Notes: generated by a model from the sequence alone, not told the origin. Positions 52,360 to 62,645 are shown, counted from the first letter of the stretch. The stretch is 64,000 bases of DNA from JADJLQ01 sp038251405 (GCA_038251405.1 JBBSBH010000018.1:29627-93626), one strand, 5' to 3'. Made by a program: numbers and translations.

Positions 52360-54192
52360 ATGCAGGCTGATATCAAAAGACTTTTGATAAGTATAGATCT
52401 TGAAGAGAAGGAACAATTACAAAGATATAAGCTGGATCAATCACATACTTTAAAGCAATTAAAAGCGGAAGGATTGGCTATTCATCCCATTCATGTAGTA
52501 AAAAAGTCTTTTGGGTATGCAGATTATCCTGAAATATCTTTTCGCATTTCATTTCCAATGGAAGTAAGTCAATTTAGAGATGGAGCAGTAATAGAATGTT
52601 TTATGGCAGGAGAAGAGTCCATCAAAGGAGTATTGCTGAGCTTTGAAGGAAGGGTAGGAGAGTTTAGAATATTTGCTCCGGATTTTCCAGATTGGATGGA
52701 AGATGATGGCGTAGGTATAAAACTAGCGCCAGATACCCGTACTACCTCCATTATGAAAAAGGCTTTGAAAGATTTGGAAAACAATCCGCCTTTGTTCAGA
52801 CTTTTTGAGGAATTACACTATAAGGGGCTGGTAAAACCCAAGTCAAATGAATTGGGAAAGGTATCCTTGAAATATATAAATCCCCATCTTAATGAGAGCC
52901 AAAAACAAGCAGTTCATGCAGTAGTTTTAAATAAGGACATCACTATTATACACGGACCTCCGGGAACCGGAAAAACTACTACGTTGATAGAAGCGATTCA
53001 TCAATTGATTTTAAAAGGGGAAAAAGTACTTCTATCGGCTCCGAGTAATACGGCTGTAGATCATATTTCAAAAGGCTTGCTTCAAAGCGGAATAAATTTG
53101 CTCCGGGTAGGTAATATTTCTAAAATTGATAGTTTGGTATTTTCTCATACACCTGAAGGGAAATTAATTAATAGTAAAGAACTAAAAGAAATAAAAGAAC
53201 TCAAACATCGCGCGATAGAATTTAGGAAAATGGCTTTGAAATATAAGCGAAGTTTTGGGAAAGCAGAGCGGGAACAACGGAATTTACTTTTCCAGGAAGT
53301 AAAGAATATCAGGGCAGAAATAAAAAAGCTGCAAGCCTATTTTGAAGAGAAATTATTTGAAGAAGCCCAGGTGATTGCCAGTACTCCCATAGGTTTGTAT
53401 GATGCTAGTTTTAAAAAATTGATATTTCATACCCTGGTAATGGATGAGGCCGGGCAATGCCTTGAACCATTGGCATGGTGTGTAATACCCCTGGCACAAA
53501 AAATAGTATTGGCGGGAGATCATTGGCAATTGCCGCCTACAGTACTTAGTCATGAAGCTGCTCAATCAGGCTTTAACCAGTCCATCTTAGAAACAGCTAT
53601 CAAGAAATTACCAAATGTCTTTTTATTGGATATACAATATAGAATGCGGCACTCCATTGCTGGGTTTAGCAGTAATTATTTTTATCGTGGATTGCTAAAA
53701 AGTGCTGGCCACCTGAAGGACACCGGGAGGCACATTACATTTATAGATACTGCTGGTGCAGGATTTACTGAAAAGCATGGGTTAGATGGTAGCAGTCTTC
53801 AAAATGAAGGAGAGTTAAATACCATAATTCAATTCATTGAAATTGAAAAAAAATTTAAAACCAATACTGCATTTATTTCACCATACTCAGGCCAGGTGAC
53901 AGCTGCCAGAGAGGCACTTCCCAGGTCAATTAGAATTAGTACTATTGATAGTTTCCAGGGTCAGGAAATGCAACATGTTATTATTTCCCTGGTGCGTAGT
54001 AATGATGATCAAAATATTGGGTTTCTAAAAGATTACAGAAGGATGAATGTCGCGATCACCCGTGCCAAAGAACAGTTGGTAGTAATAGGCGATAGTGCCA
54101 CCATTGGAAATGATTTATTTTTTAAATCTTTCCTCGAATATGTGGAAACTTTCGGCGAATATAAAACGGTATGGGAGTTTGATATTATCTGA
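52360..54192 (+). CDS. IGHMBP2/Upf1-like SF1 helicase
   Basis: 610 residues. N-terminal beta-rich domain (1B-like, about 1-175), then SF1 motifs: Walker A GPPGTGKTTT (from residue 199), Ia SAPSNTAVDHI, II MDEAGQCLEP, III GDHWQLPPTVL, IV QYRMR, V STIDSFQGQE and VI NVAITRAK. All are intact. This group (SMUBP-2-like) unwinds RNA or DNA 5'-3' and is common in Bacteroidota; its exact role is unassigned. Confidence 0.93.
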   Translation: MQADIKRLLISIDLEEKEQLQRYKLDQSHTLKQLKAEGLAIHPIHVVKKSFGYADYPEISFRISFPMEVSQFRDGAVIECFMAGEESIKGVLLSFEGRVGEFRIFAPDFPDWMEDDGVGIKLAPDTRTTSIMKKALKDLENNPPLFRLFEELHYKGLVKPKSNELGKVSLKYINPHLNESQKQAVHAVVLNKDITIIHGPPGTGKTTTLIEAIHQLILKGEKVLLSAPSNTAVDHISKGLLQSGINLLRVGNISKIDSLVFSHTPEGKLINSKELKEIKELKHRAIEFRKMALKYKRSFGKAEREQRNLLFQEVKNIRAEIKKLQAYFEEKLFEEAQVIASTPIGLYDASFKKLIFHTLVMDEAGQCLEPLAWCVIPLAQKIVLAGDHWQLPPTVLSHEAAQSGFNQSILETAIKKLPNVFLLDIQYRMRHSIAGFSSNYFYRGLLKSAGHLKDTGRHITFIDTAGAGFTEKHGLDGSSLQNEGELNTIIQFIEIEKKFKTNTAFISPYSGQVTAAREALPRSIRISTIDSFQGQEMQHVIISLVRSNDDQNIGFLKDYRRMNVAITRAKEQLVVIGDSATIGNDLFFKSFLEYVETFGEYKTVWEFDII

Positions 54193-54248
54193 GTCATTCC
54201 AAATCAATTTTCACTGGTTACATTTGAAATGTTTTTTTACTTTCCAGA

Positions 54249-55172
54249 CTATCGCTGCCTAGAAAAGATTCGTTTCACTTCTTTAAGATCCATTTGATGT
54301 GCAGTAATAGCATCCCATCGTTTTTCTGATAGTTTTTCTACACACTGCTCAATCACCAGGTGAGGTTGAATATTTATAGCTTGCAATCCCTGGGCAAATC
54401 GCAAATAATCTATGTCTCCATGGGCAGTAAATACTTCGGACCAGATTCCATTTATTGATTGCCTGATATGTAGCTCTGCAATTCTATGACCATACATTTT
54501 TAGTACATCAAAAACGGCTACCTCCGAATTTTGAGAGCCTCTGTATATCCAATGAACATCAAAGCAAAAAGATACATTTTTTGCTGTTGTATTTTGTAAG
54601 ACATGGTGAAATTCCCGGGCACCTGCTTTAAGCTCCATATCATGGGTATGGTAGGCTAATAGCATATCCCTTTTTCGCAATTCAGTTCCAAGCCGCTCCA
54701 TAGCATTTGCCTGGATGATGAGCTGCGCATCATTTTTTAAGTCCTGGCCGCCCCATTGGATAGGGCTTGGATTGGTCACTACGATTTTAGTACCAAATGA
54801 CCTGACAATATCAGCAATCTCCAGAATGCTATTTATGGATTTTTCAACAGCTTCTTTCTCGTGCAAAACACTATTTACATAGATAGATGGCATCGCAATA
54901 TGATGTGCTTGTATGGCAACTAATATATCTTTAGCATGCTGGCTACTTATGATACTGGGCTCATACGCCGTGATTCCGGATTTGGCAAATTCTCCGATAT
55001 CCTGATTTAAATTTGCACCCCATTCTTTACCCTCCCGACTGTAAAAAGTAATCCAATTATAACCATTACAGGATATGGGAAGATGTAGTGACTTGGGTCT
55101 TTTCAAAGAAACGCCTAATAAAGGAGTTGCCAAAAATAGGGACATCATCTTCCTTCGATCAAATTTATTCAT
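54249..55172 (-). CDS. Sugar phosphate isomerase/epimerase (xylose-isomerase-like TIM barrel)
   Basis: 307 residues. N-terminal RRKMMSLFLATPLLG is a twin-arginine-like export signal. The body has AP-endonuclease-2-type TIM-barrel features: EIADIVRSFGTKIVVTNPSP, LLAYHTHDMELKA (metal ligand His), VSFCFDVHWIYRG (Asp-x-His) and AHGDIDYLRF with HLVIEQC. Probably a periplasmic sugar or inositol-type isomerase. Its 5' end (90 bases) occurs again at 58059-58148. A -7-like box TATATTTA lies five bases before the ATG. Confidence 0.85.
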   Translation of the reverse strand: MNKFDRRKMMSLFLATPLLGVSLKRPKSLHLPISCNGYNWITFYSREGKEWGANLNQDIGEFAKSGITAYEPSIISSQHAKDILVAIQAHHIAMPSIYVNSVLHEKEAVEKSINSILEIADIVRSFGTKIVVTNPSPIQWGGQDLKNDAQLIIQANAMERLGTELRKRDMLLAYHTHDMELKAGAREFHHVLQNTTAKNVSFCFDVHWIYRGSQNSEVAVFDVLKMYGHRIAELHIRQSINGIWSEVFTAHGDIDYLRFAQGLQAINIQPHLVIEQCVEKLSEKRWDAITAHQMDLKEVKRIFSRQR

Positions 55173-55193
55173 GGCAATAAATATACTTCATCT
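55104..55193 (-). repeat. Direct repeat I, intact copy (5' end of the isomerase gene)
   Basis: Ninety bases containing the promoter-like box, the start codon and about 23 codons. They match 58059-58148 closely and in the same orientation. Confidence 0.85.
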
Positions 55194-55253
55194 TCGCAGG
55201 TATATTTGCCTTTATTAAGGACATTTACCAAGACGCCAGGAATTTCAAGAATC

Positions 55254-57827
55254 CTATTTAACTTCAAATTTTAATATATTATTCTGACCAGATTGGATAA
55301 GAGTATTATTAAAGGAAACCGATTTGGAATTATCCAATTTGAAGGAATTGAGTTCTAATTGCCCATTTAATATTTCAAGATTTACACGATCACCCAATAT
55401 TTTACAGGTTCCCCAGGCATATCCGTTACTCCAAAAATAAGAGCCGTTTTTAGAAGTAAATGACATCGACTTCTCAGGTCCGTAATAATGAAAACCACTT
55501 AAAGCAAGTACAGCCGACCAACTGGCCATTGCCCTTGCGTAATGATGGCCGCACTCAGGTTCATCAAACGGATTTCGTTTTTCACCATCGAACCGATCCC
55601 GAATGCTTTTTATGCATTTCAGCCCATCTTCTATATGCCCTTCATAGATCATACCTACAGCTGCTGCGTATTCAAATCCGGACATAGATTCAGCGAAATA
55701 TGGAAAAGGAGTTTTTAATCGTCCTTTAGGCCAACTGGCCATTATGAGTCCCGATTCTTTGTCCATTACATAGGATCTCATATTATTGAAAGTATTATCA
55801 AATCGATCCATATAATTTCTTTTCATTACCGTTTTAAGAGCTGTCTTTATGTTTTCTTTTTTTGCCAAATAGCCCAAGCCACATACGTGGGCCATGTATT
55901 GCCCCACTAATTGATCCACCAGGCATCCGGAGCCTAATTGATAGTCCGGTATTTTTACAGAAGTATCATTGATATTTAGATATTGAAAGCTCTTAGGATC
56001 TGTGATCTTTTGTTCATAATATTCCCCATTAAATAAATTTTTATCTACCCACAGGCTCCCTTTTTGGAATACCTGGTCACATTTTGATGCGAACGCCTCA
56101 TCATTCATTGCTTTTGCCATTACGCTGCCCGCCTTCAAAGCTCCGAAATACCAAAATTGCATTTGGGGATTGGGGCCGTAATAATTGACATCCATGGTAT
56201 TATGCTGCTCCCCTTCTTCCACACCATCCTGGTTGGCATCCCATCCGTTTACTATCCAGGCATAGGAGATAGCTTCCTTTATTTTAAGCCAGTATTTTTT
56301 TAGAAATTCCATATCCCCGCAAAGTATCCAATCTCGATAGAATCGCATCACCGTACCCATTTGTCCGTCAGCGGCCGCTACATGGTCAAGACTTGTATTT
56401 ATCTCCAATGGCAAGCTGACTCGATTCATCATTTTTCCATTAATTTTTGATCCATAGGTCAATTCAACATCGCGCATGGTTTTCGCTAAGTCACCAAAAA
56501 GAAATGAGGTAGCCGTTTCGTAGTTCCATACATGAGTACAGCTTCCATAGCAAGAGCCAAAATTGTCCATAACACCTTCCCAACCTAATAAATGCCCTGA
56601 AGGAATCCGAAAAACAGTTTGTGATCTTAAGGTAGATAGATTAAATAAAGCAGCCTCTTTTACTACCTCAGGCAGAGTTGATTGGGTAAAGGCGTTTACA
56701 AATTGTATTGTTTTAATTTCATATTCGGCTAAATGCCCAACTTCTCTTTCAATTACATCCCATGCATTTAGGTATTTAGAAGTATAATAATTTCCGATGA
56801 TAGAGCCTTTATAGTTTGCATCCCATGCCCCATTCCAATCGAGCCTGTTCGGGAAATGCCAGGTTAAATAAAATGTAAAGGTCTGCGTACTATGAGGCAG
56901 AATTGTTTTTTGTACAGCGAGTGATGCCATTGGATCATCATCGACAAGAATTGCTTTATCAGTAAGCACGCCATCTTTACTAAAGTCATCCCAAAAATCT
57001 AATATCGAATTATTCCAATCATTGGCAGTTGATGATCTGCGATAGCTAATAATACCTTTGTCAGGCGTAGTCAAGGCAATACTACCCCATGCACGATCAT
57101 TTTTATCTACTCCGTTACTAGTCATATATATGCCTTTTATCTCATTACTTTCGCGAATGGTATTCATATTTTTTGAAGCTCCTGTTGGGATAAAATCTCC
57201 TTTCCAATTTCGATTTATCTTACTTCCATCTACTCCAATGAAATTTCGCATGGTACCACATACAGCTACAGTCATTTCTTTATCTGTTTGATTAGTGACC
57301 TGGTATCTGAGCACAGCCAAAGGAAGGCTGCTGGCATCTGCATTGCCTGGTATAAATGGATTAAAGCCTTTAATCTTTATATTGATCGGTAATACATCAT
57401 CGTTTAAATTCACTTGCCCAAAAGGATATGCTGCATCAAAAGAAGCGGAAGAAAATCGGGGCATTCCATGATGATTGACGGGTCTTCCCTCATAATGCAT
57501 ATACTCGCTTGAATGCAGAGGGCCTAATAGCGCTTTTGTCATGGGGGCTTGCCCATATGGTTTTACATATACTGCAAAGAAGGGTGCTTCATTTCCTGGC
57601 TGCACCGTGCTGAATTTTTTACCTGGAATATTCATGATTTCCCAATCCCTTAATTCACCTCTGCCACCAAGTGAAACGGTGCCAGTGCCTATGCCACCCA
57701 ATGGCAGGGCAATATTAAGTAGGTGGTCTTTGTCATAATGCTTTAATATGGGCCATGAGGTCTTTTGTGCAAAACTAAGACCCGTAATTATTACCAATAG
57801 TAGGCTAATAGCTAAATTTTTTTTCAT
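55254..57827 (-). CDS. GH116 family glycosyl hydrolase, secreted
   Basis: 857 residues from ATG at 57827; a longer frame to 57905 lacks a signal peptide and is rejected. Signal peptide KKNLAISLLLVIITGLSFAQ. The N-terminal domain begins with PLGGIGTGTVSLGGRGELRDWEIMN, a hallmark of GH116 (bile-acid beta-glucosidase GBA2 family). The C-terminal (alpha/alpha)6 barrel contains WNYETATSFLFGDL, EEGEQHNTMDVNYYGPN and PECGHHYARAMASW, in line with catalytic Glu/Asp of GH116. It should hydrolyse beta-glucosides or xylosides in the periplasm. Lies immediately upstream of the isomerase gene on the same strand. Confidence 0.9.
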   Translation of the reverse strand: MKKNLAISLLLVIITGLSFAQKTSWPILKHYDKDHLLNIALPLGGIGTGTVSLGGRGELRDWEIMNIPGKKFSTVQPGNEAPFFAVYVKPYGQAPMTKALLGPLHSSEYMHYEGRPVNHHGMPRFSSASFDAAYPFGQVNLNDDVLPINIKIKGFNPFIPGNADASSLPLAVLRYQVTNQTDKEMTVAVCGTMRNFIGVDGSKINRNWKGDFIPTGASKNMNTIRESNEIKGIYMTSNGVDKNDRAWGSIALTTPDKGIISYRRSSTANDWNNSILDFWDDFSKDGVLTDKAILVDDDPMASLAVQKTILPHSTQTFTFYLTWHFPNRLDWNGAWDANYKGSIIGNYYTSKYLNAWDVIEREVGHLAEYEIKTIQFVNAFTQSTLPEVVKEAALFNLSTLRSQTVFRIPSGHLLGWEGVMDNFGSCYGSCTHVWNYETATSFLFGDLAKTMRDVELTYGSKINGKMMNRVSLPLEINTSLDHVAAADGQMGTVMRFYRDWILCGDMEFLKKYWLKIKEAISYAWIVNGWDANQDGVEEGEQHNTMDVNYYGPNPQMQFWYFGALKAGSVMAKAMNDEAFASKCDQVFQKGSLWVDKNLFNGEYYEQKITDPKSFQYLNINDTSVKIPDYQLGSGCLVDQLVGQYMAHVCGLGYLAKKENIKTALKTVMKRNYMDRFDNTFNNMRSYVMDKESGLIMASWPKGRLKTPFPYFAESMSGFEYAAAVGMIYEGHIEDGLKCIKSIRDRFDGEKRNPFDEPECGHHYARAMASWSAVLALSGFHYYGPEKSMSFTSKNGSYFWSNGYAWGTCKILGDRVNLEILNGQLELNSFKLDNSKSVSFNNTLIQSGQNNILKFEVK

Positions 57828-58165
57828 ATATGTAAAGAATGTGAAATTATGAAAATTCCGGCCAGTGAAAACAAGGATGATTACCATCGCATCGATCTGT
57901 TCCAATGCCTTCTATTTGCAGTTGTTGCATTTATCCGGACCAATAGTATATTTTCAATAAGTTTGAGCGCATCAATCTTTTGAATTTGAGATAAATCAGG
58001 TGAACCATATCTGGTATGAAGAAAGCTTTCTATACGATTAAATTATTTTTAGTTTTTGCAAAGAAGCCCCTTATAAAGGAGTTGCCAGAAATAGGGACAT
58101 CATCTTTCTGCGATCAAATTTATTCATGGCAATAAATATACTTCATCTGAAAGAGAATAAGGCCT
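57828..58165. other. Intergenic region upstream of the GH116 gene
   Basis: About 340 bases without an intact gene. The right part holds the truncated isomerase copy (58059-58148); the rest is AT-rich with no structure I can name. Confidence 0.5.
58059..58148 (-). pseudogene. Truncated copy of the isomerase gene 5' end (direct repeat I)
   Basis: From an ATG (58127) the frame reads MNKFDRRKMMSLFLATPL and then hits TAA where the parent has TTA. Before the stop, the three base differences I see (CGA/CGC, AGG/AGA, TTG/CTG) are all synonymous, which suggests it was once under selection as a coding copy. The 21 bases before the ATG are also conserved. Confidence 0.8.
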
Positions 58166-58669
58166 TTAATCAGGCAATATGGAAACCTGATCACCTAACC
58201 TTATTTTTCCTTCCTTTACCACCTTACAAGTGATACCACCATGTCCGCGCATAGCATTAAAGCCTCCATGGCCAAGATTCGCTTCCATATTACTGCAAGG
58301 ATGACAATATCCTGTCATTTCAAGAATTGCTTCGCCAGCGACAATTTTCTTATTTTTCAATGCATTAAGATTAATTCCTTTGACTACAATATTTCTTCTG
58401 GTAAGTGCAGGATCTATGAATTCTTTTCCTAAAAGCGATGCCACCGCCTTCAAATGTTCATATTGAATGAGAGTCACCTGGCGATTACTTTCAGGATTGC
58501 CTTTATTAGATCGGTCACCGATAAGACCCCCAACTACGGCCTCCACTTCTTCCAGGACTATCATTGGCGCTTTAACGGCAGGTCTGATGCCCATCCATAT
58601 TACCTCACCGGATTGGACGAAATTTTCAAATAAATGAAGAAATGATTTTTCTTCGGGAGGAATTATCAT
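58166..58669 (-). CDS. MOSC domain protein
   Basis: 167 residues. MOSC features: GLIGDRSNKGNPESNRQVTLIQYEHL, TRRNIVVKGINLNALK and the conserved Cys in EMTGYCHPCSNMEANLG, which fits the sulfur-carrier Cys of molybdenum-cofactor sulfurase C-terminal domains. The partner protein is unknown. It stands alone between two intergenic gaps. Confidence 0.88.
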   Translation of the reverse strand: MIIPPEEKSFLHLFENFVQSGEVIWMGIRPAVKAPMIVLEEVEAVVGGLIGDRSNKGNPESNRQVTLIQYEHLKAVASLLGKEFIDPALTRRNIVVKGINLNALKNKKIVAGEAILEMTGYCHPCSNMEANLGHGGFNAMRGHGGITCKVVKEGKIRLGDQVSILPD

Positions 58670-58757
58670 GTAATTATTATTAATGAAGTGAATGGAATAA
58701 AATTAATTGAAATATTATTTGTTTTCAATTTATTTCCGTTGAAATAAATCATTTCAT

Positions 58758-60926
58758 TTATTCCAGGCGCCAGGCCATCAGACAACCACCCGGAGTCTCC
58801 TTATCCCCACCCACCGAAATCACCACATATTGTTTGCCTTCTTGCCAGTAAGTACTTGGAGTAGCATTAGCCACAGCAGGAAGGTCAATTTCCCATAAAA
58901 GCTCCCCATTGTCTTTATCAAATGCCCTGAATTTTTTGTCATAAGCGCCTCCGATGAATACCAATCCGCCAGCAGTCACAATAGGTCCACCATAACCCTC
59001 TACACCCGTCAAAGGATCACCCGTCTTTTGAAATTCCGGAAGATTTCCGATAGGTACTTTCCATGCAAATTCACCAGTATTTAGATTGATCGCATTCAAT
59101 TCGCCAAAAGGAGGTTTGATAGCAGGCCTTCCTTCAGGATCATTAAAGTGGCCATATGCTTTTATGTTTAAGTAAGTATTTGTGTCTGGGGTTTCAGATC
59201 GGCTGCTAGCTGAATTAGTAGAGGCTTTGTTTTCAGCTATCTCTTCCAGAAATGCATCATTGCGATTTCCTTTTGTTTTAGTCCCATACAAATAATCAAT
59301 TATCGATACCTCCTTGCCATTTAAAATAGCAGCAAAGGCAGGCATGCGACCACTTCCTTTTTGGATTTTAGTGAGTGCCTCCGCTTGGGTCATTTTTAGA
59401 GAAAGACCTACGAGTGAAGGAAATACCGGCTCATCTCCATTCATGTCTTTCCCATGACACGAAGCACAATGTTTGGAATACAATACTTTGCCTTGAACAT
59501 GCATGGGTATGGAGCCATCGGTCTTATTCTGTTCTGATTTTACCAGCAGGTCTATTTCGGGAGAATCATTAGATTTTACATAGAGTATGCCTGTAGATGG
59601 GTAGAAAGCCCCGCCACCCCAGTTTGATCCACCGCGCGTCCCCGGTAACATTAAAGTCCCTTTCAGATCTGGAGGAGTAAACAATCCTTCATATCGGAAG
59701 TTCTTAAATTGATTTATCAAATATTCATATGAAGAATCCGAATAGTGCATCAAATCAGATGCAGTCATGAATTGTCGGGAATATGGCTTAGGCATCAGGG
59801 GAAATGGTTGGCTGGACCAGGCTTCTTCACCTGGAACATGAGAAGCGGGTACTTTTCGTTCTTCGATGGGGAATAATGGTGTTCCTGTCTCCCGGTCGAA
59901 GACAAACAAGAAACCAGTTTTAGTAGTTTGGGCCACAGCGTCAATAGTCTTACCATTCCTAATGAAGGTAACTAGGTTTGGCGGCGCGGGCAGATCATAA
60001 TCCCAAAGATCATGATGGACGGTTTGATAGTGCCAAATATATTTGCCTGTACCAGCATCCAAAGCCACCACACTATTTCCATAAAGATTTTCACCTTTGC
60101 GATCTGCACCATAAAAATCATAGGTAGGGGATCCCAGGGCAATAAATACCATTCCGCGCTTTAGATCCAGGCTCATGCCTGCCCAATCATTTACTCCACC
60201 TGCATACTTGTAAGCATCTTTAGGCCATGTTTCATATCCGGGCTCACCAGGTAGCGGAATGGTGTGAAATGTCCATTCCAATTTACCTGTGCGAATATCA
60301 TAAGCTCTGATATACCCGGGTTCAGCACCATATAACTCTGATACTTCAGCCCCAATAATCAATAAATTTTTATAAACAATGCCCGGTGAGGTAGGTATTA
60401 CAGATATCAATGCCGGGTCACCACGCAGGCCTTCATTCATACTAACTTTACCCTCTTTGCCAAAGCTGGTAATCAGTTTTCCGGTCAATGCATCGTGAGC
60501 AAATAACTGATCACCTGCTGTGTATAGTATCCTTTTATCATCACCATCTTCCCAGTAAGTGACGCCCCGATTGATGCCGCCGCCTTCACCACCATTAAAT
60601 GGATCATATGACCAGATCGGTACACCGGTAGCAGCATGTACAGCATATACTCTATGTCTCGCCGAGGTGGCATATAGTATTCCATCAATAATAATCGGAT
60701 TGCATTCACTGCTGGTTATGCGGCCATCTTTTCGCACATCATTGGGGACAAACTTCCAGGCAAGCTTTAACTGAAGGACATTCTTTTTATTTATTTGTTT
60801 GAGTGGAGAATAGGAGGTGGAGTGGGGGTCTGCTTTGTATACAGACCAGGTGCGGGTATCATTTTGATAAAGGTTGCATTGAAAGAAAAGAAAACAAATC
60901 CATGCAGCAGTAATGGTGTGTTTCAA
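58758..60926 (-). CDS. PQQ-dependent dehydrogenase with cytochrome c domain, lipoprotein
   Basis: 722 residues, initiated at TTG (60926). Lipobox FFQC at residues ~15-18. PQQ beta-propeller blades: TWSVYKADPHSTSYSPL, LAWKFVPNDV, GVPIWSYDPF, YAGGVNDWAGMSLD, VALDAGTGKYIWHYQTVHHDLWDYD, and the C-terminal TPGGCLMAWRLE. A cytochrome c domain is inserted (about 470-550) with haem site CASCHGKDMNG and distal Met in GRMPAF. This is the glucose/sugar-type quinoprotein dehydrogenase layout, feeding electrons to the respiratory chain from the periplasm. It follows purE. Confidence 0.93.
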   Translation of the reverse strand: MKHTITAAWICFLFFQCNLYQNDTRTWSVYKADPHSTSYSPLKQINKKNVLQLKLAWKFVPNDVRKDGRITSSECNPIIIDGILYATSARHRVYAVHAATGVPIWSYDPFNGGEGGGINRGVTYWEDGDDKRILYTAGDQLFAHDALTGKLITSFGKEGKVSMNEGLRGDPALISVIPTSPGIVYKNLLIIGAEVSELYGAEPGYIRAYDIRTGKLEWTFHTIPLPGEPGYETWPKDAYKYAGGVNDWAGMSLDLKRGMVFIALGSPTYDFYGADRKGENLYGNSVVALDAGTGKYIWHYQTVHHDLWDYDLPAPPNLVTFIRNGKTIDAVAQTTKTGFLFVFDRETGTPLFPIEERKVPASHVPGEEAWSSQPFPLMPKPYSRQFMTASDLMHYSDSSYEYLINQFKNFRYEGLFTPPDLKGTLMLPGTRGGSNWGGGAFYPSTGILYVKSNDSPEIDLLVKSEQNKTDGSIPMHVQGKVLYSKHCASCHGKDMNGDEPVFPSLVGLSLKMTQAEALTKIQKGSGRMPAFAAILNGKEVSIIDYLYGTKTKGNRNDAFLEEIAENKASTNSASSRSETPDTNTYLNIKAYGHFNDPEGRPAIKPPFGELNAINLNTGEFAWKVPIGNLPEFQKTGDPLTGVEGYGGPIVTAGGLVFIGGAYDKKFRAFDKDNGELLWEIDLPAVANATPSTYWQEGKQYVVISVGGDKETPGGCLMAWRLE

Positions 60927-60974
60927 TTTTGGTTTAATTTAAAGAAAGGTATTTGTAATTCCATGCGACTAAAA

Positions 60975-61481
60975 TTATTTTTCTCCCTTCAATTTCTTCC
61001 GCTTCTCTCCAACTTCCTTAGCCAAGCCAGCCTTATAATTCAATATCTTATTGATCATGACTTTGTCGTTTGAACCAATGATTTGTGCTGCAAGGATACC
61101 CGCGTTTTTTGCACCGTTTAAGGCTACCGTTGCCACCGGCACTCCACCTGGCATTTGTAAAATAGATAACACACTATCCCAGCCATCGATAGAATTTGAT
61201 GATTTGATAGGGACTCCAATCACTGGCAAAGGGGTAATAGATGCCACCATTCCTGGAAGATGGGCAGCGCCACCTGCTCCAGCAATGATTACTTGCAGTC
61301 CTCTTGCATGAGCTTTAGTAGCGTACTCCACCATATAGGAAGGCGTGCGATGTGCAGAGACGATATCTACTTCATATCCAATTCCAAATGAAGCAAGCAT
61401 ATGGCATGCCTCTTGCATTACAGGCAGATCAGAATCAGATCCCATGATGACACCTACTTGTATTTTATTTTGTTTGGCCAT
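60975..61481 (-). CDS. purE: N5-carboxyaminoimidazole ribonucleotide mutase
   Basis: 168 residues. Motifs MGSDSDLPVM, DIVSAHRTP and AGAGGAAHLPGMVA are diagnostic of class I PurE, which moves the carboxyl group from N5-CAIR to CAIR in purine synthesis. The paired purK is immediately upstream, 15 bases away. Confidence 0.97.
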   Translation of the reverse strand: MAKQNKIQVGVIMGSDSDLPVMQEACHMLASFGIGYEVDIVSAHRTPSYMVEYATKAHARGLQVIIAGAGGAAHLPGMVASITPLPVIGVPIKSSNSIDGWDSVLSILQMPGGVPVATVALNGAKNAGILAAQIIGSNDKVMINKILNYKAGLAKEVGEKRKKLKGEK

Positions 61482-61496
61482 TATTTATATATTTAC

Positions 61497-62645
61497 TTAG
61501 GCAATTACTTTTAATGTTTTTGATACTTCTTTAGCAATATCTCTTACTTGATCGATATCTTTTCCGATGATGGTGACATGCCCCATTTTTCTAAAAGGTT
61601 TGGTTTGTTTTTTACCGTATAAATGAATGTAAACTCCAGGCAAGGCAAGGCATTTATCTATTCCTGAATAAATAGCATCCCCACTGTATCCGCTCTCCCC
61701 AAGTACATTCAATAATATAGAATGATGCAACGTATCCGCGGATCCCAGGGGTAAATCGAGTACGGCCCGCCAATGCTGATGAAACTGGGAAGTGCTACAA
61801 GCTTCAATCGTGTGATGACCGCTGTTATGCGGTCGGGGAGCTACTTCATTGATCAGGATTTCATCATGTTGATTTATAAATAATTCAACAGCCAGGAGGC
61901 CGACAATATTCAATTTAGAGATCAGTTCGTGAGCTATTGATTTTGCTTTAGTGTTTATGGTATCATCCAATTCCGCCGGACATTCCTGGTACAACAAGAG
62001 ATTAGCAGTTGGATGAAATATCATTTCCACCGGATCGTAGGTAATGATTTCTCCTGATACATTTCTGGCAGCCAAAACTGCGATTTCCTTCTTTATATTT
62101 ACCAGGGACTCAATCACACTTGGAGCATCGAATAGATTGTCCAGGTCAGTGATTTCATTCACTATTTGTACACCTCGTCCGTCATATCCGGCTTTTGTGA
62201 GTTTTTGTACAAAAGGAATTTTCAGTTTGCCAGCCTCTTCTAATTGCAAAATCTCGGTAGCATTTGCAGCCAGGATAAATTCTGAAGTGGGAAACCCATG
62301 CCTTGAGTAAAATTCCTTTTGCAGACCTTTATCCTGAATCAAAGCCACCGCATCCGGGTCAGGATATACTTTCTTCCCACGACCTTTTAGAACTCTTAGG
62401 GCATCAAGATTTACATCTTCTATTTCAATGGTAATCAGATCTTTATCTCTTCCGAACTCCAATACAGCTTCATAGTCTCTAAAATTACCAAGAATTTGTT
62501 TGGCACAACATGACGCCGGACTATCGGGAGTAGGATCTAAAACAGAAATATCAAGGTTCCAATCTGCTCCTGCCTGGGCAAGCATTTTTCCAAGTTGGCC
62601 GCCACCCAATATGCCTATAGTAGGGGAAATTTTAGAAGCATTCAT
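61497..62645 (-). CDS. purK: N5-carboxyaminoimidazole ribonucleotide synthase
   Basis: 382 residues with the ATG at 62645 (MNASKISPTIGILGGGQLG); the longer TTG frame to 62699 is rejected. ATP-grasp enzyme: N-terminal GILGGGQLGKMLAQAG, then FVQKLTKAGYDGRGVQI, VAARNVSGEI, INEVAPRPHNSGHHTIEAC. It uses ATP and bicarbonate to carboxylate AIR. In an operon with purE. A TACTTTTA box lies eight bases before the ATG. Confidence 0.96.
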   Translation of the reverse strand: MNASKISPTIGILGGGQLGKMLAQAGADWNLDISVLDPTPDSPASCCAKQILGNFRDYEAVLEFGRDKDLITIEIEDVNLDALRVLKGRGKKVYPDPDAVALIQDKGLQKEFYSRHGFPTSEFILAANATEILQLEEAGKLKIPFVQKLTKAGYDGRGVQIVNEITDLDNLFDAPSVIESLVNIKKEIAVLAARNVSGEIITYDPVEMIFHPTANLLLYQECPAELDDTINTKAKSIAHELISKLNIVGLLAVELFINQHDEILINEVAPRPHNSGHHTIEACSTSQFHQHWRAVLDLPLGSADTLHHSILLNVLGESGYSGDAIYSGIDKCLALPGVYIHLYGKKQTKPFRKMGHVTIIGKDIDQVRDIAKEVSKTLKVIA

